A stretch of 64,000 nt of DNA from Streptomyces omiyaensis (GCF_014650895.1 NZ_BMVV01000015.1:1-64000); one strand, 5' to 3'; numbered from the stretch's first letter, positions 17,025 to 26,292 are shown. Numbers and translations: made by a program. Notes: generated from the letters alone by a model not told the origin.

Positions 17025-17729
17025 TCAAGCCACGCGGAGCGGTACGGCCTCCGGGAGCCGCGCCGCGGCCTCGTGGCGGGCCGCCACCAGCCGGGCCAGC
17101 CGCGGATGGTCCGCCAGCGGCGCGGACACCGCGTGCGCGTCCGGCAGCGCCGCCAGGGCGCGGGCGAACCGGCCCGGCGCCAGCAGGTGGGCCGCGACCG
17201 CCACCCGCCGGAAACCCGCCGCACGCGCGCGTGCCACCGCCTCCTCCGGAGAGGGCGACGCGGCCGAGCAGTACGCGACGGTCACCGGCACCGGCAGGAG
17301 GAGCCCCAGCTGCTCCGCCGCGGCGAGGGTCCCGTCGTTCCCGGCCGGGCGGGACGAGCCGGCGCCCGCGACGACGACGGCGTCCGCGGGGGCGCCCGCC
17401 GCGCGCTCGGCGGAGCGCAGCCGGTCGTACAGCGCCAGCGACACGGCGCGCTCGCCCGCCAGGGACGGCGTCACGACGCACGCGAAGCGCCGGGCGACGG
17501 CCGGCACGTCCACGGTGCGGTGGTAGCCGTCGCCCAGCAGCAGCGGCACCACCACGGCGCCGGGGCGGCCGGCGAGCACGTCCGGCAGGGACGGCGTCCG
17601 GTGGTCCAGGTACGCGACGGTGACGGGCGCGGGGGTCAGGGCGCGGACCCCCGCCGCGAGGCGCTCCACCGCGGTGGCGGCCTCCGGCAGTCCGCTGCCG
17701 TGCGCCACCACCACGACCTCCCGGACCAT
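17025..17729 (-). CDS. Sirohydrochlorin chelatase (CbiX/SirB family)
   Basis: The 234-residue protein begins VREVVVVAHGSGLPEA, where the HGS motif contains the metal-binding histidine of CbiX/SirB, and repeats a similar half (about residues 120-230). It is therefore the two-domain form. Chelatases insert Fe2+ or Co2+ into sirohydrochlorin to make siroheme or cobalamin precursors. It is divergent from the siroheme-dependent nitrite reductase at 18262, so iron insertion for siroheme is the reasonable role. ATG 17729 follows GGAGAGAGGAGAG. Cobalt use is the alternative. Confidence 0.85.
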   Translation of the reverse strand: MVREVVVVAHGSGLPEAATAVERLAAGVRALTPAPVTVAYLDHRTPSLPDVLAGRPGAVVVPLLLGDGYHRTVDVPAVARRFACVVTPSLAGERAVSLALYDRLRSAERAAGAPADAVVVAGAGSSRPAGNDGTLAAAEQLGLLLPVPVTVAYCSAASPSPEEAVARARAAGFRRVAVAAHLLAPGRFARALAALPDAHAVSAPLADHPRLARLVAARHEAAARLPEAVPLRVA

Positions 17730-18261
17730 TCCGCTCTCCTCTCTCCACGGACCCCCGTCGCCCTGCGGGACGCCTGCCCGCACGGGGCTGCGGCGGAGGG
17801 CCCCGTTTCCGCGGGGCGCGGGCCCCACGGGGTACGGCGGAAGGCGCCGCCCCACCGGGCGCGGTGCGCGCACGCGGGGGCGCGGTACGGCGCCCCGTCC
17901 CGTCGGGGGCCGCGGGGGCACGCGGGGCGCGGCAGGCGGTGCCGTTCGCCGCGGGCTCCCGGGGTGCACCGGCCCGGGAGTCGCGGCGGGGGCGGCCGAC
18001 GGCGGTGTCGTGGCGCCGACGGCCCGTGGTCTCCACGCTACGGGACGCGCACCGCGCCGCCGCACGCCGTAAGGCCCCGCCGAGGGGGCCGCAAGTCCCT
18101 TCCGGTCGGGCCCTTTTCGGGGCGGACGCCCGCGCGTCCCCGCCTACGGTCGAAGGTGCGGGCCGACCGCACGCCGATCCCACCGGCCGCACCGCCCACC
18201 GATCACCGGCCACCGATCACCGATCACCGGCCACCGGCCACAGACCCCCCGGAGCGCCCCC
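17730..18261. other. Long intergenic region between cbiX-like and nirBD genes, with repeats
   Basis: 532 nt without a credible gene. At 18196-18241, ATCACCGGCCACC-type units are tandemly repeated just before nirBD. At 17767-17780, GGGACGCCTGCCCG partly resembles a DosR half-box pair but lacks the TT core. No clear GlnR box was recognised by eye. Confidence 0.4.
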
Positions 18262-21024
18262 ATGCCGTCCCCGACCCCCCGCCTCGTTCTCGTCGGTCAC
18301 GGCATGGTCGGGCACCGGCTGCTGGAGGCGCTCGCCGAGCGGGGGGCGCTGGCGGCGCACCCGGCGGCGCCGGGCTGGCGCGTCACCGTCCTGGCGGAGG
18401 AGGACGTGCCCGCGTACGACCGGGTGCACCTCTCCTCCGTGTTCGCCGGCACCGACCCCGGCCGGCTCGGGCTCGCGGCGCCCGGCTTCCTCGCCGCCCA
18501 CGGCGTCGACCTGCGGCTGGGCGACCCGGCCGAGCAGGTCGACACCGCCGCCCGGACGGTCACGACCACCTCCGGCGCGGTCGTGCCGTACGACGCCCTG
18601 GTGCTGGCCACCGGCTCGTACCCCTTCGTGCCGCCGATCCCCGGCGCCGACGCCCCGGGCTGCTTCACGTACCGCACGCTCTACGACGTGGACGCGCTCA
18701 CCGCCTACGCCGAGCACGCGCGGACCGGCGTCGTGATCGGCGGCGGGCTGCTCGGCCTGGAGGCTGCGGGTGCGCTGCGCACCCTCGGACTGGCCGCGCA
18801 CGTCGTGGAGTTCGCGCCCCGCCTGATGCCCCTCCAGGTGGACGACGGCGGCGCGGCGGCCCTGCGGTCCACGATCGAGTCGATGGGCGTGGCCGTGCAC
18901 ACCGGCGTGGGAGCCACCGCGGTGGAGACCGGCGCGGACGGCCGGACCACCGCCCTCGTCCTCTCGGACGGCGAGCGGCTCCCCGCCGACCTGGTGGTCT
19001 TCTCGGCCGGTGTGCGCCCGCGCGACCGGCTGGCCCGCGAGGCGGGGCTCGCGGTCGGCGACCGGGGCGGGGTCGCGGTCGATCCGCACTGCCGGACCAC
19101 CGACCCGTACGTGTACGCGATCGGCGAGTGCGCCCAGACCTCCGACGGGCGCGTCTACGGCCTGGTCGCGCCGGGCCACCAGATGGCGGAGACGGTCGCG
19201 GACCAGCTGGCGGGCGACGGGGCGACGGAGTTCACCGGGGCCGACACCTCCACGAAGCTGAAGCTGATGGGCGCGGACGTGGCCTCGTTCGGCGACCCGT
19301 TCGCGGGCGGCGGGGAGGCGACCGAGATCGTCTTCTCGGACGGTCGCGAGGGCGTCTACAAGAAGCTGCTCCTGGGCCCGGACGGGCAGCTGCTCGGCGG
19401 GATCCTGGTCGGCGACGCCGGGGCGTACGGCTCGCTGAAGCCGCACGCCGGGCGGCGCCTTCCGGCCCCGCCGGAGGCGTACCTCCTGCCCGCGGCGGCC
19501 GGCGGCGCGCAGCTCCCGGGCGCGGACGCCCTCCCCGACGACGCCGTCGTCTGCTCCTGCCACAACGTGACCAAGGGGGCGGTGAGCGCGGCGATCGCCG
19601 AGCACGGCCTGACCGACGTCGGCGGCGTGAAGCGCTGCACCAAGGCGGGCACGGGCTGCGGCGGTTGTGCCGGCACCCTCCAGGCCGTCCTCGACGCGGC
19701 GGGCGTGGAGAAGCGGCGCGGGCTGTGCGAGCACTTCCCGGAGCTGACCCGGCCGGAGGTGTACGAACTGGTCCGCACCGAGCGGATCCGTTCCTTCACC
19801 GAGCTGCTGGAGCGGTACGGCGCCGGGGGAGCGGGCTGCACGGTCTGCAAGCCGGTCGTCGCCAACGTCCTGGGCACCCTCGCTCCCGAACTGGGCCTGC
19901 GGCACGTCCTGGAGGGCGAGCAGGCGGCGCTCCAGGACTCCAACGACCTCTTCCTCGCCAACCTCCAGAAGGACGGCACCTATTCGGTCGTGCCCCGGGT
20001 CCCCGGCGGCGAGATCACCGCCGGACAGCTCATCGCCATCGGCGAGGTGGCCCGCGACCACGGCCTCTACAGCAAGATCACCGGCGGTCAGCGGATCGAC
20101 CTCTTCGGCGCGCGCAAGGAGGACCTGCCGGCGATCTGGCGCCGGCTGATCGCGGCCGGCTTCGAGTCCGGGCAGGCGTACGGCAAGTCGCTGCGGACCG
20201 TGAAGTCGTGCGTGGGCGCGAGGTTCTGCCGCTTCGGGCAGGGCGACTCCGTGCAGCTCGCGACCGACCTGGAGCTCCGCTACCGGGGCCTGCGCGCCCC
20301 GCACAAGATCAAGGGCGGGGTCTCGGGGTGCCTGCGCGAGTGCGCGGAGGCCCGCGGCAAGGACATCGGCGTCATCGCCACCGCGGGCGGCTGGAACCTG
20401 TACGTCTGCGGCAACGGCGGCGCGACCCCGCGCCACGCCGACCTGCTCGCCTCCGACCTGTCGGCGACCGGGCTCTTCGCGCTGATCGACCGTTTCCTCA
20501 TGTACTACCTGCGGACCGGCGAGCGGCTGGAGCGCACCTCGGCCTGGCTGGAACGGCTCGGCGGTTCCGGCGACGGGATCGCGCACCTGCGGGAGGTGCT
20601 GATCGAGGACGCGCTGGGCATCGGCGCCGAGCTGGAGGCGCAGATGGAGCGGCACGTGGCCGCCTACCGCGACGAGTGGCGGGCGGTCCTGGAGGACCCG
20701 GCGGCGCTGGCCCGCTTCGCGCCGCACGCGACCGGGGCGGAGTTCCTGGAGCCGGGGCGCGGGCGGGCGGCGGTGCTGCCGGACGGGACGGAGGCGGCGC
20801 TGTTCAAGGACGCGGCGGGCGAGGTGTACGCGGTGGGCAACCGGGATCCGTACTCGGGCGCCCACGTGATCGCCGACGGCATCATGGGCACCCGCGACGG
20901 CGTGCCGGTGGTGGCCTCGCCGATGCACAAGCAGGAGTTCGACCTGCGGACCGGCGCGAGCCTGGACGACCCGGACGTGTCGCTGCCGCTGCTGCCGGTA
21001 CCGGAGCCGCCGCGCTCCTCCTGA
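18262..21024 (+). CDS. nirB: NADH-dependent nitrite reductase, NirB-NirD fusion
   Basis: The 920-residue protein reduces nitrite to ammonium in the cytoplasm. Order: FAD/NAD(P) oxidoreductase (about 1-320), BFD-like [2Fe-2S] region (VVCSCHNVTKG to GTGCGGC, about 430-475), ferredoxin-like half domain, then the [4Fe-4S]-siroheme site (KSCVGARFC and SGCLREC, about 650-695). NirB normally ends soon after LGIGAELEAQMERHV. Here the frame continues into about 105 residues resembling NirD (NRDPYSGAHVIADGIMG, PMHKQEFDLRTG), a Rieske fold lacking cluster ligands as NirD does. NarK follows, and a siroheme chelatase is divergent. ATG 18262 has GGAG 10 nt upstream. Confidence 0.93.
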   Translation: MPSPTPRLVLVGHGMVGHRLLEALAERGALAAHPAAPGWRVTVLAEEDVPAYDRVHLSSVFAGTDPGRLGLAAPGFLAAHGVDLRLGDPAEQVDTAARTVTTTSGAVVPYDALVLATGSYPFVPPIPGADAPGCFTYRTLYDVDALTAYAEHARTGVVIGGGLLGLEAAGALRTLGLAAHVVEFAPRLMPLQVDDGGAAALRSTIESMGVAVHTGVGATAVETGADGRTTALVLSDGERLPADLVVFSAGVRPRDRLAREAGLAVGDRGGVAVDPHCRTTDPYVYAIGECAQTSDGRVYGLVAPGHQMAETVADQLAGDGATEFTGADTSTKLKLMGADVASFGDPFAGGGEATEIVFSDGREGVYKKLLLGPDGQLLGGILVGDAGAYGSLKPHAGRRLPAPPEAYLLPAAAGGAQLPGADALPDDAVVCSCHNVTKGAVSAAIAEHGLTDVGGVKRCTKAGTGCGGCAGTLQAVLDAAGVEKRRGLCEHFPELTRPEVYELVRTERIRSFTELLERYGAGGAGCTVCKPVVANVLGTLAPELGLRHVLEGEQAALQDSNDLFLANLQKDGTYSVVPRVPGGEITAGQLIAIGEVARDHGLYSKITGGQRIDLFGARKEDLPAIWRRLIAAGFESGQAYGKSLRTVKSCVGARFCRFGQGDSVQLATDLELRYRGLRAPHKIKGGVSGCLRECAEARGKDIGVIATAGGWNLYVCGNGGATPRHADLLASDLSATGLFALIDRFLMYYLRTGERLERTSAWLERLGGSGDGIAHLREVLIEDALGIGAELEAQMERHVAAYRDEWRAVLEDPAALARFAPHATGAEFLEPGRGRAAVLPDGTEAALFKDAAGEVYAVGNRDPYSGAHVIADGIMGTRDGVPVVASPMHKQEFDLRTGASLDDPDVSLPLLPVPEPPRSS

Positions 21025-21045
21025 GCGCCCGCGCCCCTCGCCCCC

Positions 21046-21243
21046 TTCCGGCCTTCTCCGCCTCCCCTTCCCTCCCCTTCCCTCTTTCGGCATCTCCCTC
21101 CTTCCCCCTCCTCCCCTTCCCCCTCCTCCCCGTACTGCCCCCGGCCCGTGCGCGACGGCCCCACACCCCTTCCGGGGGTCGTCACGCCGGCCGGGGGCAC
21201 CCCCGTCTCCCCTGCCTCCCCCTCTTCCTCCCTCCCTCCCTCG
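21046..21243. repeat. Pyrimidine-rich tract between nirBD and narK
   Basis: The top strand is almost all C and T at 21051-21133 (repeats of CCTCCCCTTCC and CCCCTCCTCCCC) and again at 21207-21243. Such strand asymmetry can form triplex DNA or affect transcription. No open reading frame is evident in it. Confidence 0.6.
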
Positions 21244-21272
21244 CGCAGGAGGTCCGACCGGCCCCCGCCCCC

Positions 21273-21310
21273 GGGACCTATGGCCGCCCCGGCAGCCGAC
21301 CTAGGCCCGT
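21273..21310 (+). promoter_or_regulatory. Two tandem DosR/OsdR-like boxes upstream of narK
   Basis: GGGACCTATGGCCGC (21273-21287) and CCGACCTAGGCCCGT (21296-21310) match the DosR consensus GGGACTTNNGNCCCT at 9 and 8 of 12 defined positions. Their starts are 23 bp apart, close to two helical turns, and they lie about 115-150 nt before narK. Confidence 0.5.
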
Positions 21311-21423
21311 CCGGGGCGGCGACCATCGGCACTGACGACGCGCCAGAACCGAGGAGCAGCCTGGAAAGGCAAGGAAGAAGCCTCGAAAGGGCTCGTAAAC
21401 GTCAGGGAAGTCAGGGAAGCGCC

Positions 21424-22845
21424 ATGAGTTCCGTAGTCCAGGACAGCAGAACCACGGGCGGGTCGCCCGCCTCGTACGACGCGGAGCAGTACCGCCCCGG
21501 CCGGACCATCACGGACTGGGAGCCGGAGAACGAGCTGTTCTGGAAGTCGTTCGGCAGGAAGGTCGCCGGCCGCAACCTGTGGATCGCGGTCCCGGCCCTC
21601 CTCGTCGCCTTCGTCGTCTGGCAGGTCTGGTCCGTCACGGCGACCAACCTGAAGGACGTCGGCTTCGGCTTCTCGACCTCGCAGCTGTTCTGGCTGACGG
21701 CCATCCCGGGCCTGACCGGCGGCACGGCCCGCATCTTCTACACCTTCCTCGGCCCGATGATCGGCCAGCGGCGGTTCACCGCCCTGTCGACCGCCGTGCT
21801 GATCGTCCCGCTGATCTGGCTGGGCATCGCCATCCAGGACCCGACCACCCCGTACACCGTGATGGTCGTCATCGCCGCCCTCTGCGGCATCGGCGGCGCC
21901 AACTTCGCCTCCTCGCTCGCCAACATCGGCTTCTTCTTCCCCAAGGCGAAGAAGGGCAGCGCGACCGGCATCAACGGCGGTCTCGGCAACCTCGGCGTCT
22001 CCGTCGTGCAGCTGCTGACCCCGATCGTCATCACCTGGTCGACGATCGCGATCGGCTCCGCCCAGCACAAGGCCGACGGCACCCCCGTCTATCTCCAGAA
22101 CGCCGCCTTCCTCTGGGTTCCCATCCTGCTGGTCCTGGCCGCCGTCGCCTGGTTCGGCCAGAACGACCTGAAGGTCGCCTCCACCCCGTTCAAGCAGCAG
22201 AAGGTCATCTTCAAGCGCAAGCACAACTGGCTGATGACCTGGCTGTACGTCGGCACCTTCGGCTCCTTCATCGGCTTCGCCGCGGCCCTGCCGATGCTGA
22301 TCAAGACCACCTTCCCCGACTACTCGGTCGCCACCTACGCCTGGATGGGCCCGGCCGTGGGCGCCCTCGCCCGCTGGGCCGGCGGCTGGATCGCCGACAA
22401 GTGGGGCGGCGCCCGGGTCACCATCCTCTCCTTCGTCGGCATGGCCGCCGCGATCATCGGCGTGATCGACTTCCTGCCCTTGGGCGGCGACGGCGGCAAC
22501 TTCTACGGCTTCTTCTTCTGCTTCCTCGCCGCGTTCTTCTTCTCCGGCATCGGCAACGGATCGACCTTCCGCCAGATCCCGGTGATCTTCCGCGGCACCC
22601 ACCTGAAGGGCCTCGCCGAGGGCACCCCCGAATACACCAAGGCCCTCAAGCAGGCCGAGATGGAATCGGGCGCGGTCACCGGCTTCACCTCCGCGATCGC
22701 GGCCTACGGATTCTTCTTCATCCCGGCGCTCTTCGGCTCGGTCGCCGTCACCAGCGCGATGTGGGGCTTCGTCGCCTTCTACGTCAGCTGCATGGTCGTG
22801 ACCTGGTGGTTCTACGCCCGCAAGGGCGCCGAGGCGCCCAGCTGA
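21424..22845 (+). CDS. narK: Nitrate/nitrite transporter NarK (NNP family MFS)
   Basis: The 473-residue, 12-helix membrane protein has the nitrate signature regions of the NNP family: GGTARIFYTFLGPMIGQRR with the substrate-binding arginine in helix 2, and GINGGLGNLGVSVVQL, a glycine-rich NS motif in helix 5. A second glycine-rich motif appears near GIGNGSTFRQIPVIF. It imports nitrate and/or exports nitrite. ATG 21424 follows AGGGAAG. The longer frame upstream crosses the DosR-like boxes and is not coding. Its neighbours (nitrite reductase upstream, molybdenum reductase operon downstream) put it in nitrate assimilation or respiration. Confidence 0.93.
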   Translation: MSSVVQDSRTTGGSPASYDAEQYRPGRTITDWEPENELFWKSFGRKVAGRNLWIAVPALLVAFVVWQVWSVTATNLKDVGFGFSTSQLFWLTAIPGLTGGTARIFYTFLGPMIGQRRFTALSTAVLIVPLIWLGIAIQDPTTPYTVMVVIAALCGIGGANFASSLANIGFFFPKAKKGSATGINGGLGNLGVSVVQLLTPIVITWSTIAIGSAQHKADGTPVYLQNAAFLWVPILLVLAAVAWFGQNDLKVASTPFKQQKVIFKRKHNWLMTWLYVGTFGSFIGFAAALPMLIKTTFPDYSVATYAWMGPAVGALARWAGGWIADKWGGARVTILSFVGMAAAIIGVIDFLPLGGDGGNFYGFFFCFLAAFFFSGIGNGSTFRQIPVIFRGTHLKGLAEGTPEYTKALKQAEMESGAVTGFTSAIAAYGFFFIPALFGSVAVTSAMWGFVAFYVSCMVVTWWFYARKGAEAPS

Positions 22846-22888
22846 CCGACCCCGGTGGTCCGCTCCGGCGGGCTCCGGAAACCCGCGC

Positions 22889-22916
22889 GAAAGGTCCCGC
22901 CACGGCGGGGCCTTTC
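22889..22916 (+). terminator. Terminator after narK
   Basis: AAAGGTCCCGCC (22890-22901) pairs with GGCGGGGCCTTT (22904-22915) with one T-G pair; an outer G-C at 22889/22916 extends the stem. Confidence 0.75.
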
Positions 22917-22931
22917 CGCATGCCCGGAAAG

Positions 22932-22946
22932 GGGACCTAGGGCCCT
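22932..22946 (+). promoter_or_regulatory. DosR/OsdR-like box upstream of pflB
   Basis: GGGACCTAGGGCCCT matches GGGACTTNNGNCCCT at 11 of 12 defined positions, the best such match in the window. It lies about 100 nt before pflB and just after the narK terminator. A TGATCGATCA palindrome (22973-22982) follows. Confidence 0.6.
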
Positions 22947-23045
22947 CCGCCGGTGACCAATGCCGCCACAAATGATCGATCAAAAGGAGTGGAATGAAGG
23001 TAAGCAACGACGCGATCGAATGAATCGAAGAAGGCGGTGCGGGAA

Positions 23046-25316
23046 GTGACTGCGACCCCTGCGGAGACGACGGTGACCGAGCGGGCCTGGAAGGGCTTCA
23101 AGGGCGGGCTCTGGCGCGACGCCATCGACGTCCGCGACTTCATCCAGCAGAACTACACCCCGTACGAGGGCGACGACTCCTTCCTCGCCGGCCCCACCGG
23201 GCGGACCACCGCCGTGTGGAAGGCGATCACGGACAGGTTCCCGGAGGAGCGGGCCAAGGGCGTCCACGACGTCGCGTACGACATCCCCTCCACCATCACC
23301 GCCCACGCCCCCGGCTGGATCGACCGCGACAAGGACCTGATCGTCGGCCTCCAGACCGACGCCCCGCTGAAGCGGGCGATCATGCCCTACGGCGGCTGGC
23401 GGATGGTCGCCGGCGCCCTGGAGACCTACGGCTACCCGGTCTCCGAGGAGCTGGAGAAGGTCTTCACCGAGTACCGCAAGACCCACAACGCCGGCGTCTT
23501 CGACGCCTACACCCCGGAGATCCGCGCCGCCCGCAAGGCCGGCATCGTCACCGGCCTCCCCGACGCCTACGGCCGCGGCCGCATCATCGGCGACTACCGC
23601 CGCGTCGCCCTCTACGGCGTCGACCGCCTCCTCCGGGTCAAGAAGGAGGAGAAGGCCGAGCTCGACGTCCTCCCGGCCGGCGACCGCTCGCTGGAGGAGA
23701 CCATCCGGCTCCGCGAGGAGCTCTCCGAGCAGATGCGCGCCCTCGGCGAGCTGAAGGCCATGGCCGCCTCGTACGGGCACGACGTCTCCGGCCCCGCCGC
23801 CACCGGCCGCGAGGCGATCCAGTGGCTGTACTTCGCCTACCTGGCCGCCGTGAAGGAGCAGAACGGCGCCGCGATGTCGCTGGGCCGCACCTCCACCTTC
23901 GTCGACGTCTACCTCCAGCGGGACATCGAGGCCGGCCTCCTCACCGAGGAGCAGGCCCAGGAGCTCGTCGACGACTTCATCATCAAGCTCCGCATCGTGC
24001 GCTTCCTGCGCACCCCCGAGTACGACGAGCTGTTCTCCGGCGACCCCACCTGGGTCACCGAGTCGATCGGAGGCATGGGCGAGGACGGACGGCCGCTGGT
24101 CACGAAGACCTCCTTCCGCTACCTCCAGACGCTCTACAACCTCGGCCCGGCGCCCGAGCCGAACATGACCGTCTTCTGGTCGCCGCGGCTGCCGCAGGGC
24201 TTCAAGGAGTTCTGCGCCAGGGTCTCCATCGACACCTCCTCCGTCCAGTACGAGTCGGACGAGCTGATGCGGCCGCGCTTCGGCGACGACACCGCCATCG
24301 CCTGCTGCGTCTCGGCGATGCCGGTCGGCAAGCAGATGCAGTTCTTCGGCGCCCGGGTGAACCTCGCCAAGACGCTGCTGTACGCGATCAACGGCGGCCG
24401 CGACGAGAAGTCCGGCGCCCAGGTCGGTCCCGCCACCGGCGCCCTCACCTCCGAGGTCCTCGACTACGACGAGGTGATGGACAGGTTCGACGAGCAGATG
24501 GAGTGGCTCGCGGACGTCTACGTCCACGCGCTGAACGTCATCCACTACATGCACGACAAGTACGCCTACGAGCGCCTGGAGATGGCCCTCCACGACCGTG
24601 ACGTGCGCCGGACCATGGCCTGCGGCATCGCCGGCCTCTCGGTCGCCGCCGACTCGCTCGCCGCGATCAAGTACGCGAAGGTCAGCCCCGTCCGCGACGA
24701 GACCGGCCTCGCCACCGACTACGTGATCGACGGCGACTACCCCGCCTACGGCAACAACGACGAGCGGGTCGACGGGATCGCCGTCTGGCTGGTCGAGGAG
24801 TTCATGCGGAAGGTGCGCAAGCACCCCACCTACCGGAACGCCGAGCACACCCAGTCCGTCCTGACCATCACCTCGAACGTGGTCTACGGCAAGAAGACCG
24901 GCAACACCCCCGACGGGCGCCGGGCCGGCGAGCCCTTCTCCCCGGGCGCCAACCCCATGAACGGCCGCGACACCCACGGCTACGTCGCCTCCGCCCTGTC
25001 GGTCGCGAAGCTGCCGTACGAGGACGCCGAGGACGGCATCTCGCTCACCAACACCGTCACCCCCGACGGCTTGGGCCGCACCCCCGAGGAGCGGATCGGG
25101 AACCTGGCGGGCGTGCTCGACGGCTACATGGCGAGCGACGGGTTCCACATGAACGTCAACGTCCTCGACCGGGACGTGCTGATGGACGCCATGGAGCACC
25201 CGGAGAACTACCCGCAGCTCACCATCCGGGTCTCGGGCTACGCCGTGAACTTCGTCCGCCTCACCCGCGAGCAGCAGCTCGACGTGCTGAACCGCACCTT
25301 CCACGGGTCGCTGTAG
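23046..25316 (+). CDS. pflB: Pyruvate formate-lyase (formate C-acetyltransferase), glycyl-radical enzyme
   Basis: The 756-residue enzyme cleaves pyruvate plus CoA to acetyl-CoA and formate under anoxia. The adjacent active cysteines are in AIACCVSAMP (about C420/C421). The glycyl radical site RVSGYAVNF carries its glycine near residue 731, against C418/C419 and G734 in E. coli, so the protein is full length and intact. GTG 23046 is preferred because GAAGAAGG lies about 11 nt upstream; GTG 23037 is also in frame but its ribosome site would be too close. Its activase lies 96 nt downstream. A DosR-like box upstream suggests hypoxic induction. The radical form would be destroyed by oxygen. Confidence 0.93.
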   Translation: MTATPAETTVTERAWKGFKGGLWRDAIDVRDFIQQNYTPYEGDDSFLAGPTGRTTAVWKAITDRFPEERAKGVHDVAYDIPSTITAHAPGWIDRDKDLIVGLQTDAPLKRAIMPYGGWRMVAGALETYGYPVSEELEKVFTEYRKTHNAGVFDAYTPEIRAARKAGIVTGLPDAYGRGRIIGDYRRVALYGVDRLLRVKKEEKAELDVLPAGDRSLEETIRLREELSEQMRALGELKAMAASYGHDVSGPAATGREAIQWLYFAYLAAVKEQNGAAMSLGRTSTFVDVYLQRDIEAGLLTEEQAQELVDDFIIKLRIVRFLRTPEYDELFSGDPTWVTESIGGMGEDGRPLVTKTSFRYLQTLYNLGPAPEPNMTVFWSPRLPQGFKEFCARVSIDTSSVQYESDELMRPRFGDDTAIACCVSAMPVGKQMQFFGARVNLAKTLLYAINGGRDEKSGAQVGPATGALTSEVLDYDEVMDRFDEQMEWLADVYVHALNVIHYMHDKYAYERLEMALHDRDVRRTMACGIAGLSVAADSLAAIKYAKVSPVRDETGLATDYVIDGDYPAYGNNDERVDGIAVWLVEEFMRKVRKHPTYRNAEHTQSVLTITSNVVYGKKTGNTPDGRRAGEPFSPGANPMNGRDTHGYVASALSVAKLPYEDAEDGISLTNTVTPDGLGRTPEERIGNLAGVLDGYMASDGFHMNVNVLDRDVLMDAMEHPENYPQLTIRVSGYAVNFVRLTREQQLDVLNRTFHGSL

Positions 25317-25412
25317 CACCCCCTCCGCGCGGCCCGGGGCCACGGCCCTCACCCCGGCCCCGGGACCGCGCCCCCACCACCCCCGCCCCGCTCCCTCCCA
25401 GGAGGCCCTGCC

Positions 25413-26231
25413 ATGGCCACGCTGCTCGGCCCGGACATCCCCGTCCGGCCCGCCACCCCGGTCCAGGCCGCCACCCCGGCCGCCGCCGCGACCCACCGCC
25501 CCTCCGAGGGCTCGGTGCACTCCTGGGACCTGTCCACCGGCGTCGACGGACCCGGCACCCGCTTCGTCACCTTCCTCTCCGGCTGCCCGCTGACCTGCCT
25601 CTACTGCCACAACCCCGACACGTGGAAGATGCGCAGCGGCAAGCGGACCTCCGCCGACGACGTGATCGCCGAGGCCTCCAAGTATGTCCGCTTCATCTCC
25701 GCCTCCGGCGGCGGCGCCACCCTCTCCGGGGGCGAACCGCTCCTCCAGCCCGTCTTCACCGGCGAGCTGCTGCACCGCATGAAGCACGAGCTGGGCCTGC
25801 ACACCGCCCTCGACACCTCCGGCTTCCTCGGCGTCCGCGCCACCGACGCCCTGCTGCGCGACGCCGACCTCGTCCTCCTCGACATCAAGTCCTGGGACCC
25901 GGAGACGTACCGCAGGGTCACCGGCCGGCCGCTGAAGCCGACCCTGGACTTCGCCCGCCGCCTCGCCGACCTCGGCCGGGACGTGCACGTCCGCTTCGTC
26001 CTCGTCCCCGGCCTCACCGACGACCCCGCCAACGTCGAGGGCGTCGCCGCCTTCGCCGGCGGCCTCGGCAACGTCTCCCGGGTCGACGTCCTCCCCTTCC
26101 ACAAGCTGGGCGAGGCCAAATGGCAGGCGCTGGACATGCCGTTCACCCTCCACGACACCCCGTCGCCCACCCCCGGGCAGGTGGCGGCCGTCCGCGAGGT
26201 CTTCCGCTCCCACGGCCTGAACGCCGTCTGA
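25413..26231 (+). CDS. pflA: Pyruvate formate-lyase activating enzyme (radical SAM)
   Basis: The 272-residue radical-SAM protein has the cluster motif C58-x3-C62-x2-C65 in SGCPLTCLYCHNP. The GGE motif (LSGGEPLLQP) and the SAM-binding region LLDIKSWDPETY follow. It generates the glycyl radical on PflB by hydrogen abstraction. The first 35 residues are a proline/alanine-rich extension not needed for the fold. ATG 25413 follows AGGAGG with good spacing. It is almost certainly cotranscribed with pflB, 96 nt upstream, and needs low oxygen to keep its [4Fe-4S] cluster. Confidence 0.93.
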   Translation: MATLLGPDIPVRPATPVQAATPAAAATHRPSEGSVHSWDLSTGVDGPGTRFVTFLSGCPLTCLYCHNPDTWKMRSGKRTSADDVIAEASKYVRFISASGGGATLSGGEPLLQPVFTGELLHRMKHELGLHTALDTSGFLGVRATDALLRDADLVLLDIKSWDPETYRRVTGRPLKPTLDFARRLADLGRDVHVRFVLVPGLTDDPANVEGVAAFAGGLGNVSRVDVLPFHKLGEAKWQALDMPFTLHDTPSPTPGQVAAVREVFRSHGLNAV

Positions 26232-26292
26232 CGGTCCCGGGCGGCACCCCGGGCGACGCGTTCACTCTCCAATAGCTCAAAACGGGCTCAAA

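Noticed and set aside
17767..17780. DosR-like box upstream of nirBD
   Set aside because: GGGACGCCTGCCCG lacks the TT core and one C of the second arm. Too weak to call.
18217..21093. Minus-strand open frame of about 958 codons opposite nirBD
   Set aside because: Low-complexity, Arg/Gly-rich shadow of NirBD with no recognisable domain.
22973..22982. TGATCGATCA before pflB as an FNR site
   Set aside because: The FNR consensus needs TTGAT-N4-ATCAA; the centre here is only two bases. The DosR-like box is a better match.
22980..26213. Minus-strand open frame of about 1077 codons opposite pflB and pflA
   Set aside because: A composition-driven shadow in high-GC DNA. The plus-strand genes have intact PFL and radical-SAM motifs.
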